A DNA stretch of 20,310 nucleotides from an uncultured Nocardioides sp. (GCF_946885725.1 NZ_CAMPGZ010000058.1:1-20310), one strand, 5' to 3'; counted from the stretch's first letter, positions 1 to 7,203 are shown. Notes: generated by a model not told the origin, from the letters alone. Program-made: numbers and translations.

Positions 1-292
<292 letters not shown>

Positions 293-322
293 TTCGCGTG
301 TGTTGCTGTGCTGACGAGCAGA

Positions 323-616
323 TCAGGCGATGACGGCCAGCACGTCGCGGGCCGAGAGAATGAGGTACTCCTCGCCGGAGTACTTGACCTCGGTGCCGCC
401 GTACTTGCTGTAGATGACCTTGTCGCCGATGTTCACGTCGAGCGGAACGCGGTTGCCGTTGTCGTCGATACGGCCCGGACCGATCGCGAGGACCTCGCCC
501 TCCTGGGGCTTCTCCTTGGCGGTGTCCGGAATGACCAGGCCGGAAGCCGTGGTCTGCTCGGCGTCGAGAGGCTTCACGACGATCCGGTCCTCGAGCGGCT
601 TGATGTTGACCGACAC
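323..616 (-). CDS. groES: 10-kDa co-chaperonin GroES
   Basis: This 97-residue protein is the heptameric lid of the GroEL chamber. The sequence begins [20 protein letters not shown] and contains the mobile-loop region [21 protein letters not shown] (about residues 19-39), the roof motif around VLAIGPGR and the C-terminal segment [25 protein letters not shown], all typical of GroES at normal length. The GTG at 616 is chosen because GGAGG lies about 8 nt upstream and the next upstream ATG (718) would add 34 residues unlike any GroES. The 5' leader is about 118 nt from the predicted transcription start near 734. It is the first gene of the heat-shock operon groES-groEL, under the promoter and CIRCE operators annotated upstream. 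Confidence 0.97.
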   Translation of the reverse strand: MSVNIKPLEDRIVVKPLDAEQTTASGLVIPDTAKEKPQEGEVLAIGPGRIDDNGNRVPLDVNIGDKVIYSKYGGTEVKYSGEEYLILSARDVLAVIA

Positions 617-709
617 GGTGTCGACCTCCACTTTCCCGTTTGAATCGCAGAGACGGTTGGGGGTTCGGGGCTCACGAGCGCCGTCGCGGGGATCGCACTG
701 AGCCCTGAT

Positions 710-736
710 CTGGCACACTCACACGGAGAGTGCTAA
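710..736 (-). promoter_or_regulatory. CIRCE operator, promoter-proximal copy (HrcA site)
   Basis: On the minus strand this reads TTAGCACTC, a 9-nt spacer, then GTGTGCCAG. The first arm matches the CIRCE consensus (TTAGCACTC-N9-GAGTGCTAA) at 9/9 and the second at 6/9. It starts at about +1 of the predicted groES transcript, where bound HrcA would block initiation. Confidence 0.85.
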
Positions 737-740
737 CGCG

Positions 741-769
741 AATCTATTCCGGTGTTAGCACTCGGTCAA
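741..769 (-). promoter_or_regulatory. groES promoter (sigma70/HrdB type)
   Basis: The minus strand carries TTGACC (769-764), a 17-nt spacer and TAGATT (746-741), a near-consensus vegetative promoter with start predicted near 734. The -35 hexamer lies in the spacer of the distal CIRCE and the start point abuts the proximal CIRCE, the expected geometry for HrcA repression. Confidence 0.85.
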
Positions 770-781
770 GTCGAGTGCCAG
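755..781 (-). promoter_or_regulatory. CIRCE operator, distal copy overlapping the -35 box
   Basis: On the minus strand this reads CTGGCACTC, a 9-nt spacer, then GAGTGCTAA: 7/9 and 9/9 matches to CIRCE. Its spacer contains the groES -35 hexamer. The perfect arms of the two CIRCE copies face each other, and the degenerate outer arms share CTGGCAC, so the two operators are mirror images. The right edge is 28 bp from the start of the divergent methyltransferase gene. Confidence 0.8.
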
Positions 782-795
782 GCGGGGCCCGCTGG

Positions 796-801
796 CAGGA
801 T
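796..801 (+). promoter_or_regulatory. Candidate -10 of a leaderless promoter for the methyltransferase gene
   Basis: CAGGAT ends 7 nt before the ATG at 809, the spacing expected when transcription starts at the start codon. No convincing -35 is visible; the position 17 nt upstream falls in the right arm of the distal CIRCE. Confidence 0.35.
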
Positions 802-808
802 GACGGGC

Positions 809-2011
809 ATGGACCTCGCCGCGTTCCGCGCCCTGCTGACCCCGGCGGGACAGGCCCTCCTCGCCCGCGCGGCGGAGCTGTACGACGCCACCGGAGGCGA
901 CGCCCTGCGCACGGTGACGCTGCTGCGCAAGCAGCCGGGCGTCGACGCCGACGTGGCCTCCGCGGCTCTCACCCAGGTCGAGCTGCGCCGGCGGGCCGTG
1001 GCCAAGCTGGGCGAGGACGCGATGCGGATGTACTTCACCCCCGACGGACTCGAGCAGGCCACCCGCCGCCGGGTCGCCGAGCACCGGGCCGCCCGGGTCG
1101 CCATGGCCGACCCCGGTGCGGTGCTCGACATCGGCTGCGGCATCGGCGGCGACCTGGTGGCCTTCGCGCGCGCCGGGCTCACCGCCGCGGGCATCGACCG
1201 CGACGAGCTGCGCGTCGAGGTGGCCCGCGCGAACCTCGACGCGCTTGGTCTCGGCGGGGCCGTGCAGGTCGCCGAGGCCGAGTCGCTGGACACCTCCGGC
1301 TTCGGCCTGGTCTTCGCCGACCCGGCCCGCCGTACCTCCGCCGGACGGGTCTTCGACGTCGACGGCTGGTCGCCGCCGTGGACGTTCGTCGAGGCGCTGC
1401 TCCGACGGCCGTCGTGCGTGAAGGTGGCTCCCGGGATCCCGCATGCGCTCGTGCCCGAGGGCGTGGAGGCGGAGTTCGTCAGCGAGGAGGGCGAGGTCAA
1501 GGAGGCCTCGCTCTGGTCGCCCGCGCTGGCCACGGTGCGGCGGCGCGCAACGGTGATCCGCGCGTCGGGCCTGGCCACGATCACCGACGAGGACGACCCC
1601 GGCGAGCAGCACCTGCGCCCGGTCGGACGGTTCCTCTACGAGCCGGACGGCGCGGTCATCCGGGCCGGGCTGGTCACGGCGGTGGCGGCCGGGGTGCACG
1701 GCGGTCTGCTCGACCCGCACATCGCCTACGTCACCAGCGACGAGTCGTTCACGACGCCGTTCGCGCGGTCCTACGAGGTGCTGGCCGAGCTGCCGTTCAA
1801 GGAGAAGCAGCTCAAGGCTGCCCTGCGCCAGCGTGGGATCGGCAAGGTCACGATCAAGAAGCGTGGCGTCGACGTCGTGCCCGAGGAGCTGCGCAAGCGG
1901 CTCTCGCTGGTCGGTGACGACGAGGCGACGCTGGTGATGACGCGGGTGAACGGCGAGGCCACGACATTGCTGGTGCGGCCGTTCGGACCCGCTAACGCCA
2001 CAGAGCGCTGA
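809..2011 (+). CDS. Class I SAM-dependent methyltransferase with THUMP-like C-terminal domain
   Basis: This is a 400-residue cytoplasmic protein. An N-terminal helical region (about 1-95) precedes a Rossmann-fold methyltransferase core with motif I VLDIGCGIGGDL (105-116), the acidic ribose-binding GIDRDE (about 129-134) and motif IV FADPARRT (about 169-176). The C-terminal 100 residues, including the segment IGKVTIKKRGVDV and a closing ATLVMTR, look like the THUMP-like domain (Pfam Thump_like family) fused to such enzymes. This suggests an RNA substrate, but none is established. The ATG at 809 is preferred over those at 752 and 800: 809 has AGG 9 nt upstream or can be leaderless, while 752 lies inside the groES control region. 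It overlaps the convergent patatin gene by 20 bp. Divergence from the CIRCE-controlled groES promoter raises possible heat-shock co-control. Confidence 0.85.
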   Translation: MDLAAFRALLTPAGQALLARAAELYDATGGDALRTVTLLRKQPGVDADVASAALTQVELRRRAVAKLGEDAMRMYFTPDGLEQATRRRVAEHRAARVAMADPGAVLDIGCGIGGDLVAFARAGLTAAGIDRDELRVEVARANLDALGLGGAVQVAEAESLDTSGFGLVFADPARRTSAGRVFDVDGWSPPWTFVEALLRRPSCVKVAPGIPHALVPEGVEAEFVSEEGEVKEASLWSPALATVRRRATVIRASGLATITDEDDPGEQHLRPVGRFLYEPDGAVIRAGLVTAVAAGVHGGLLDPHIAYVTSDESFTTPFARSYEVLAELPFKEKQLKAALRQRGIGKVTIKKRGVDVVPEELRKRLSLVGDDEATLVMTRVNGEATTLLVRPFGPANATER

Positions 2012-2846
2012 GCCGCGCGGCCAGGCCGCGGCCCTGGGCGTGGCCGGCGCGGGCGGCGGGAGGGCGCGTGGCCGGGTCCATCAGGTCGTCGCCGAAGGCG
2101 TTGAGCGCGGCGCGGTCCGGTACGACGGTCTCCACCCGGCTGCCGCCCCCGCGGAGCTCGTCGACCTGGGCGGCGAGGTGCTGGCCCCAGGCGAGCGGCG
2201 TGCGCGTCCGGCCACCGAGAGGCGACAGCACCAGCACCCGCTCGTAGCCAGCAGCGAGGTCGGCGTTCTCGTTGCGCCGGTAGCCGCCGTCGAGGTAGCG
2301 GTCGTCTCCGACGGCGTACGGCATCCCGCTGGAGGTGCTGGCGGCCACCGCGTCGACGAGGTCGAGCCCGCTGTCCCGTTCGAGCACCACCCCCTCGCCG
2401 GTCCGGGCGTCGACGGCCGTGACGCGCAGCTTGCGATCCGGCCAGTCCGGGCCCGGCAGCCGTGTGCTCACGATCGACCGCCACCGTTCCGTCCACGAGC
2501 CGCCCGACTCCTCCTCGAGATCGAGGGCCGCCGCACCGAGCCGGCGCCGCATGTCGGCCGGGTCCGTGGCGGCCGCGATGATCCGGCCAGTGCGTGCCAG
2601 GTGGTCGACCGACGGCCGGCCCGCGCTTCTGCGCGGTGGGACCGGCGCGTCCAGGACGGCGGTGTACAGCTCCGTCGGGCTCGTGCTCAGCACCTGCGCC
2701 GCGGCCGTCGCGCCGGCCGACGTACCGACGACCAGGTCGGCGTCGGTCACGTCCAACCCGCCGTCGGCCAGCCCGGCCAGGACGCCGATCAGCCACGCAT
2801 GGCCGGCGGAACCACCGCCGCCGAGGACCAGGGCGCGCTCTCTCAC
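1992..2846 (-). CDS. Patatin-like phospholipase family protein
   Basis: The 284-residue protein has the full patatin signature: an oxyanion-hole loop GGGGSAGHAW (9-18), the nucleophile elbow GTSAG with Ser43, and the second dyad residue Asp186 in YLDGGY. Enzymes of this family use a Ser-Asp dyad to hydrolyse acyl ester bonds of phospholipids or other lipids. There is no signal peptide or membrane segment, so it is probably cytosolic. The GTG at 2846 overlaps the TGA of the upstream gene as GTGA, indicating translational coupling; longer readings start inside the YjbR-like gene and would add an Arg-rich shadow sequence. It is last in a three-gene unit with an AraC-type regulator and a YjbR-like protein. 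Its 3' end overlaps the convergent methyltransferase gene by 20 bp. The natural substrate cannot be told from sequence. Confidence 0.9.
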   Translation of the reverse strand: MRERALVLGGGGSAGHAWLIGVLAGLADGGLDVTDADLVVGTSAGATAAAQVLSTSPTELYTAVLDAPVPPRRSAGRPSVDHLARTGRIIAAATDPADMRRRLGAAALDLEEESGGSWTERWRSIVSTRLPGPDWPDRKLRVTAVDARTGEGVVLERDSGLDLVDAVAASTSSGMPYAVGDDRYLDGGYRRNENADLAAGYERVLVLSPLGGRTRTPLAWGQHLAAQVDELRGGGSRVETVVPDRAALNAFGDDLMDPATRPPAARAGHAQGRGLAARLSALWR

Positions 2847-3142
2847 AGGTTGGCGCGCCATGCGTCCTCGAGGAGCTCGGCGACCACGTCCTCGTCGCAG
2901 CGGGTGAGGTCGACGCGGAGCGCGGCGAGGCGCTTGCCCCACCACTTCTCCTCGGCCCAGTCCGCCCACTCGGCGACGGCGGCGCGGATCTCCTCCTCGA
3001 CCAGCATCAGGTGGAGGTGGGTCTCGTCAGGGAGGGTCGCGAAGATGCGGCGCTTGGTGCGGAACGACGGGAAGCCGTGGTGGTCGCGCTCCTCGGTGCC
3101 GTCGAGGCCGAGCGCGAGCTTGCGTACGTCGTCGTGGTCCAT
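2843..3142 (-). CDS. MmcQ/YjbR-family protein
   Basis: This 99-residue protein has the compact MmcQ/YjbR pattern: an N-terminal helix with LALGLDGTEERDHHG, then the beta segment FRTKRRIFATLPD, the strand HLHLML, and a C-terminal helix ending in the conserved WWGKRLAALRVDL and DEDVVAELLEDAW segments. The fold is known in small bacterial proteins sometimes described as DNA-binding; the biochemical role is not established. The ATG at 3142 follows the TGA of the AraC-type gene by one base, with GGAGG inside that gene's last codons as its ribosome site. Its own stop overlaps the patatin GTG. The tight packing says the three are made together. The length is at the short end of the family. Confidence 0.85.
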   Translation of the reverse strand: MDHDDVRKLALGLDGTEERDHHGFPSFRTKRRIFATLPDETHLHLMLVEEEIRAAVAEWADWAEEKWWGKRLAALRVDLTRCDEDVVAELLEDAWRANL

Positions 3143-3143
3143 G

Positions 3144-3962
3144 TCAGGCCTCCCGTCGGTAGGTCTCGGGCGGCGTGCCGACCACCGCGGTGAACGTGCG
3201 GGTCAGGTGCGCCTGGTCGGCGAAGCCGAGCTCGACCGCGAGCGCCGCCCAGTCGACCGGTTCGCCCCGGTGGGCGACGGCGGCGGCCTCGAGGATGCGG
3301 AACCGCGAGATGACCCACTTGGGCCCGATGCCGACGTACTCCCCGAACAGCCGCTGCAGCGACCGCAGGCTCATCGCCGCGCGGTCGGCCAGGTGCTCGG
3401 CGCGGGTGATGTCGTGGTCGCGCTCGGCGAGGTCGACCAGCGCCCGGACCTCGTCGACGGTCGGGTCGCTGTCGGCGCCGACCTCGTCGAGGTAGCCCTC
3501 CATCGCGACCACCATCGCGTCGACGTCCTCGGTGCCGAGGATCGCCACGGCGGCCGGGCGGTCGTCGACGCCCCACACGTCTCCGGCTGGTACGACGGTG
3601 TCCGCGATCGTGCTCACCGGCCGGCGCAGCAGCGGCCGGAACCCACCGGGGTGGAACGCCGTCCCCAGCGCGTGGCCGCGGCCGACCAGGTGGCGCTCGA
3701 ACGGCTTGCGGGTCAGGCCGTGCACCAGCAATCGGCCGTGCTCGGCGGCGATGTGCACGCGCGGCTGCGGCACGACCTGCTGGTCGTGCGGCGTGACCAG
3801 GTCCCACCCGACGTACCAGTGGTAGTCCACGAGTCCGGCCCACCGCACGCTCGCCGGAACGCGCCGCAGGTCGATGTGCCGGGCGGCCTCGGTCGGGCGG
3901 ACGATCGCCTCGGGCCGTCCGCGCGGCATCTCGGTCGACTCGAGGTCGGCGGGTCCGGACAC
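3144..3962 (-). CDS. AraC-family transcriptional regulator
   Basis: A protein of about 272 residues. The C-terminal double helix-turn-helix spans about 185-270, with MSLRSLQRLFGEYVGIGPK in the first half and LAVELGFADQAHLTRTFTAVVG in the second, closing on the family hallmark TPPETYRRE. The N-terminal 170 residues resemble the beta-barrel ligand/regulatory domain of AraC regulators that begin with a W/Y-rich strand (VRWAGLVDYHWYVGWDL); the ligand is unknown. The start is uncertain. The GTG at 3962 is favoured because TACCCT ends 7 nt upstream, a leaderless pattern. The ATG at 3929 is an alternative, and an ATG at 4028 would overlap the divergent gene's start. It heads an operon with the YjbR-like and patatin genes and is divergent from the DUF3224 gene, its likeliest targets. 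Confidence 0.88.
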   Translation of the reverse strand: MSGPADLESTEMPRGRPEAIVRPTEAARHIDLRRVPASVRWAGLVDYHWYVGWDLVTPHDQQVVPQPRVHIAAEHGRLLVHGLTRKPFERHLVGRGHALGTAFHPGGFRPLLRRPVSTIADTVVPAGDVWGVDDRPAAVAILGTEDVDAMVVAMEGYLDEVGADSDPTVDEVRALVDLAERDHDITRAEHLADRAAMSLRSLQRLFGEYVGIGPKWVISRFRILEAAAVAHRGEPVDWAALAVELGFADQAHLTRTFTAVVGTPPETYRREA

Positions 3963-3969
3963 AGCGGCC

Positions 3970-3975
3970 AGGGTA
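3970..3975 (-). promoter_or_regulatory. Candidate leaderless -10 for the AraC-type gene
   Basis: The minus strand reads TACCCT, then 7 nt, then GTG (3962). It fits the TANNNT -10 pattern at leaderless spacing; no -35 is evident. It supports the GTG start. Confidence 0.4.
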
Positions 3976-4013
3976 TGTCGCGTTCCTTCAATCGCGGAGG
4001 GTCGCGTCGTCCT

Positions 4014-4019
4014 TAGCGT
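4014..4019 (+). promoter_or_regulatory. Candidate leaderless -10 for the DUF3224 gene
   Basis: TAGCGT ends 7 nt before the ATG at 4027, and there is no Shine-Dalgarno sequence in between. The same hexamer sits 8 nt before the GNAT gene at 6313. The divergent candidate -10 at 3970-3975 shares this 64-bp control region. Confidence 0.5.
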
Positions 4020-4026
4020 CGTGGCC

Positions 4027-4470
4027 ATGACCTACTCACGCACCGCCAAGGCCCGCTTCACGGTCTCCTCCTGGGACGAGGACGTCGTCGTCGACCTCGA
4101 CGGCGAGGAGGCCGGCACGAAGGCGGGCGACATGTACTACCCGAACCGCGGCTGGACCACCACGCGCTGCGTCTACGACTACACCGGCGACATCGAGGGC
4201 CGCTCGCTGTCGACCGCGTTCATCGCCTACAAGCCCGACGGCGCCCCGTTCATGGGCTTCGAGCAGATCACCGGCAGCATCGACGGCCACGACGGCTCGT
4301 TCGTGCTGCGGTCGACCGGCTGGCAGGACGCCGGCTCCGTCCGCGCCACGCTCGAGGTCGTCCCCGGCCTCGGCACCGGCGGTCTCGAGACCCTCCGCGG
4401 CGAGGGCGAGATCGACATCTCCGGCCACAGCGACGACGGCTACGAGCTGGTCCTGAACTACGACCTGTGA
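4027..4470 (+). CDS. DUF3224 domain-containing protein
   Basis: A 147-residue single-domain protein matching the DUF3224 pattern. It has an opening strand KARFTVSSWDED, the repeated Gly-rich turns YTGDIEGRS and ITGSIDGHDGSFVLRSTG, then VVPGLGTGGLETLRGEGEI near the C-terminus. The fold is thought to be an allene-oxide-cyclase-like beta-barrel, but the function is unknown; no catalytic residues can be named. No signal peptide or membrane segment is seen. The start at 4027 is chosen because the domain begins there and a -10-like TAGCGT lies 7 nt upstream; in-frame upstream codons give unrelated sequence. It is divergent from the AraC-type regulator with a very short shared control region, which suggests regulation by that protein. 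A long inverted repeat begins one base after its stop. Confidence 0.88.
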   Translation: MTYSRTAKARFTVSSWDEDVVVDLDGEEAGTKAGDMYYPNRGWTTTRCVYDYTGDIEGRSLSTAFIAYKPDGAPFMGFEQITGSIDGHDGSFVLRSTGWQDAGSVRATLEVVPGLGTGGLETLRGEGEIDISGHSDDGYELVLNYDL

Positions 4471-4530
4471 CAACGATTCGTCTGCGATCTACGGGGTGAA
4501 TCACACGGGCGAGTCGCAGACGAATCGTTG
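4471..4530. repeat. 17-bp perfect inverted repeat between convergent genes
   Basis: Arms 4471-4487 (CAACGATTCGTCTGCGA) and 4514-4530 are exact reverse complements, separated by 26 nt. The first arm starts immediately after the DUF3224 stop, and the second ends 11 bp before the GH3 stop (4542). The position suits a bidirectional terminator, but the loop is long and no U-run follows either arm. The arms are also less GC-rich than their surroundings. A dispersed palindromic repeat or a protein site is an alternative. Confidence 0.8.
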
Positions 4531-4541
4531 CTCGCCGCCGT

Positions 4542-6233
4542 TCAGCAGCCGGTCCGGGCGACCCCGCGGACCTGGACGGGCAGCTCGCCCGGGGCGTCGG
4601 CCTTGCCGAGCAGCACGTTCGTCACCGCCGCCAGCGCGCCGGGCGTTGAGCCGTACGTCGCGAGCTTGACCCTGGCCCGGCTGGCGCCCAGCACGTACGG
4701 CCGGTCGAGCGCCACGACCACGTCGCCGGGTCCCGCCGGGTCGCCGTACCCGAGGACGCGGACGACCGGCGTCGCCGCCCACCTCTTCCGGGCCTTCTTG
4801 TTCGCCTTCGGGGCCGGCTTGGTGACGACCTGGACCCCGGCGCGGGCGAGGTATGGGCGCAGCAGGCCGGCCGCGTCGCCGGCCAGGCGGATCCGGCGCC
4901 CGACGAGCCGGCCGTCACAGGGGCCGGCCACGGAGGTGATCGCGGCTGCCGACCAGCGGGCCGAGACCGCACGGCTCGAGCCGGCCGGCTTGGGCTTCGT
5001 CTCCGCCTTCTGGTGCAGCAACAGTGCGACGTGCCGGGTCGCGGCCTGGATCAGGCGCTCGGAGCTCAGCCGGCCCTCGCGCACGGCGCGGACGATGCCG
5101 TCGCGGGCCTCCCGCGCGGATGGCGGCATGAGCACGACGTCGGCCCCGGCCCCGAGCGCGTGTACGGCCGCGCGCGCCGAGCCGTAGCGGTCGGCGACCG
5201 CCTGCATGTTCAGCGCGTCGGTGACGACGAGCCCCTCGAATCCGAGCCGCTCGCGCAGCTGGCCGGTGATCACCTTGCGGGACAGGGAGGACGGAGTGCC
5301 CGGGTCGACCTTTCGTACGTCGACGTGCCCGACCATCATGGCCGGGAGACCCGCCTCGATCGCGGCACGGAACGGCACGTAGTCGGTGCGCTCCAGCTCG
5401 GCCACGGACCGACGCTGCACCGGCAGCGCGAGGTGGCTGTCGGTGGTCAGTGAGCCGTGGCCGGGGAAGTGCTTGAGGACCGGTACGACGCCGCGCGACT
5501 CGTAGCCACGTGCGGACGCGACCACGTGCTCCGCCACCATTCGGGGGCGGGAGCCGGCCGAGCGCGAGCCGATCGCCGCGTCGGCCGCGCCGACCGTCAC
5601 GTCGGCGACCGGCGCGTAGTCGGTGGTGAAGCCCAGCCCGGCGAGCTCGCTCCCGGACGCCGCCGCGGCAGCCCCGGTCAGCCCGGTGTCGTCCGCGGCC
5701 CCGGCGGTCATGAACGACGGGAACCGGGTGCCGCCGGTGAACCGCTCGACGATCCCGCCCTCCTGGTCGACCGCCACGGTCACCGGGAACCGCCGGCCGG
5801 CGGCCTTCGCGGACCGCTGCAGGGCGCGGTTGGCCTTCTTGATCTGCGCGGCGCTGGTGATGTTGTCGCTGAACACCACGACACCGCCGAGGTGCAGCCC
5901 GTTGACGAGCTTCGTCGGCGCCGCCGTACCGCTGTAACGGGCGACGATCACCTGTCCGGCCCGCTGCTTCAGCGACATGTCCGCGACCATCTCGCGCGCT
6001 CGCTCGATCTCGTCGGCCGACGGGCCCCAGCCGGTGCGGATCGGCAGCGGCTCCTCGCGGTCCTGGTCGCTGGGTGCCGGCGCGGCGCCCCACGCGCGGG
6101 GGCCGGCCTGGTCGGCGAGGTCCTCGGCGGTCAGCTGCGCGCGGTCGACGTCGTCACCGTCGTTCGTCGACGTACATCCGGGCAGCACGAGCAGGGCGGC
6201 CACCACCGCCGACAGAGGTCCCCGAGCACGCAT
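4542..6233 (-). CDS. Glycoside hydrolase family 3 lipoprotein, beta-N-acetylhexosaminidase (NagZ-like)
   Basis: A 563-residue secreted lipoprotein. The signal peptide (1-19) ends in LPGC with the lipidated Cys at 20, followed by an acidic/proline-rich linker to about 70. The GH3 TIM barrel runs from about 75 to 410: VDQEGGIVERFTG (155-167), then the NagZ signature KHFPGHGSLTTDSH (254-267) carrying the His-Asp acid/base dyad, and the nucleophile Asp339 in VVTDAL. NagZ-type enzymes remove N-acetylglucosamine from peptidoglycan fragments; the lipobox places this one outside the membrane. About 150 residues follow the barrel and resemble a reduced GH3 C-terminal domain, making it longer than the single-domain mycobacterial LpqI type. 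The ATG at 6233 has AAGG about 9 nt upstream. It is divergent from the GNAT gene and convergent with DUF3224. Confidence 0.9.
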   Translation of the reverse strand: MRARGPLSAVVAALLVLPGCTSTNDGDDVDRAQLTAEDLADQAGPRAWGAAPAPSDQDREEPLPIRTGWGPSADEIERAREMVADMSLKQRAGQVIVARYSGTAAPTKLVNGLHLGGVVVFSDNITSAAQIKKANRALQRSAKAAGRRFPVTVAVDQEGGIVERFTGGTRFPSFMTAGAADDTGLTGAAAAASGSELAGLGFTTDYAPVADVTVGAADAAIGSRSAGSRPRMVAEHVVASARGYESRGVVPVLKHFPGHGSLTTDSHLALPVQRRSVAELERTDYVPFRAAIEAGLPAMMVGHVDVRKVDPGTPSSLSRKVITGQLRERLGFEGLVVTDALNMQAVADRYGSARAAVHALGAGADVVLMPPSAREARDGIVRAVREGRLSSERLIQAATRHVALLLHQKAETKPKPAGSSRAVSARWSAAAITSVAGPCDGRLVGRRIRLAGDAAGLLRPYLARAGVQVVTKPAPKANKKARKRWAATPVVRVLGYGDPAGPGDVVVALDRPYVLGASRARVKLATYGSTPGALAAVTNVLLGKADAPGELPVQVRGVARTGC

Positions 6234-6275
6234 CGCCCGCACCTTGCCAGTGTGCGCGCGGCCCCAACAAATCGG

Positions 6276-6304
6276 TTGGGACTCCCAGAACCCGTCCCTA
6301 GCGT
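6276..6304 (+). promoter_or_regulatory. Candidate promoter of the GNAT gene (leaderless)
   Basis: TTGGGA (6276-6281), a 17-nt spacer and TAGCGT (6299-6304) end 8 nt before the ATG at 6313. Spacing is ideal for a vegetative promoter starting at or next to the start codon, and there is no ribosome-binding site. It lies in the 79-bp divergent spacer shared with the GH3 gene. Confidence 0.6.
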
Positions 6305-6312
6305 GTGCTGTC

Positions 6313-7161
6313 ATGACGATCACGCTGCGCCGCGGCGGCCGTGCCCTGGCGCGCGAACTGGTGAGCCCGCTCGACACCTGGACCGGGCGCGCCCCGCTCC
6401 TCGACCAGGTCCACTCCGGCGACATCGGCTGGCACCTGCGCCTCGACGACACCCAGGTCGAGGACGCCTTCCTGCTCTGGGAGCGCGACGGCCGGCCTGT
6501 TGCCGTCGCGCTCGCCGAGGGCGAGGTGCTGCGCACGGCGGTCGACCCCGACCTGGACCGTGACCACGAGCTGGCCGAGGCACTGGCGGACTGCTTCGTC
6601 GGCTTCAGGTACGTCGACGCCCTCGGCGGGACCGCTGTACGGCGCCTGCTCGTCGGCCGCGGCTGGACCGTCGACCCGGACCCGTGGGTGCTGCTCCACC
6701 GCGAGCTCACCGAGGCGGACGCCACCCGCGCCGACCCCGACACCCGACCTCTCGACGGCGAGGCCGAGGTGGCCGCGCGCGTGGCGGTGCAGCGCTCGGC
6801 GTTCGCTCCCGGCTCGACGTTCACCGCCGAGCGGTGGCACCAGATGACGACGGGGCCGACGTACGACCCTCGCTTCGAGATGGTCACCTGGACGCCGGAC
6901 GGTCAGCCGGCTGCCGCCGCGACCGGCTGGTTCGCCGGCCCGGGTCGCTGCGCGATCCTCGAGCCGGTCGGCACGCACGCCGACCACCGGCGCCAGGGCT
7001 ACGGCACGCGCGCCAACCTGGGCGTGATGGCCGCCCTCGCCCGCGCCGGCGCGAGCGCCGTCAGGGTGGCGACCCCGGCGTCCAACACCGCCGCCGTCGC
7101 CGCCTACGAGTCCTGCGGCCTCCGCCACGTCGAGTGGTCGACCGCGCTCGTCCGCCCCTAG
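6313..7161 (+). CDS. GNAT-family N-acetyltransferase
   Basis: A 282-residue cytoplasmic protein. The C-terminal half is a clear GNAT fold: the acetyl-CoA pyrophosphate loop RRQGYG (226-231) follows the strand CAILEPVGTHADH, and motif B contains VRVATPASNTAAVAAYESCGL (about 250-270). The N-terminal half (about 1-150) looks like a second, degenerate GNAT-like domain without a recognisable CoA loop. Such tandem proteins usually acetylate small amines or antibiotics, but the substrate is unknown. The ATG at 6313 is supported by the promoter annotated upstream; the long in-frame extension 5' of it crosses the divergent GH3 gene and is a shadow. It is monocistronic and convergent with treZ. Confidence 0.85.
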   Translation: MTITLRRGGRALARELVSPLDTWTGRAPLLDQVHSGDIGWHLRLDDTQVEDAFLLWERDGRPVAVALAEGEVLRTAVDPDLDRDHELAEALADCFVGFRYVDALGGTAVRRLLVGRGWTVDPDPWVLLHRELTEADATRADPDTRPLDGEAEVAARVAVQRSAFAPGSTFTAERWHQMTTGPTYDPRFEMVTWTPDGQPAAAATGWFAGPGRCAILEPVGTHADHRRQGYGTRANLGVMAALARAGASAVRVATPASNTAAVAAYESCGLRHVEWSTALVRP

Positions 7162-7203
7162 CCGAGAGGGCAAGACGCGCCGACTCGGCATGTCTGAGAG
7201 GGC

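Noticed and set aside
728..763. Single inverted repeat GAGTGCTAAC ... GTTAGCACTC as one operator
   Set aside because: The arms are in the reverse of the CIRCE order with the wrong spacing. They are better explained as the inner arms of two separate CIRCE elements.
2040..4016. Open frame of 658 codons on the plus strand opposite the patatin, YjbR-like and AraC-type genes
   Set aside because: It is antisense to three well-recognised genes, has an Arg/Pro/Ala/Val-rich shadow composition with no motif, and exists because high GC suppresses stop codons.
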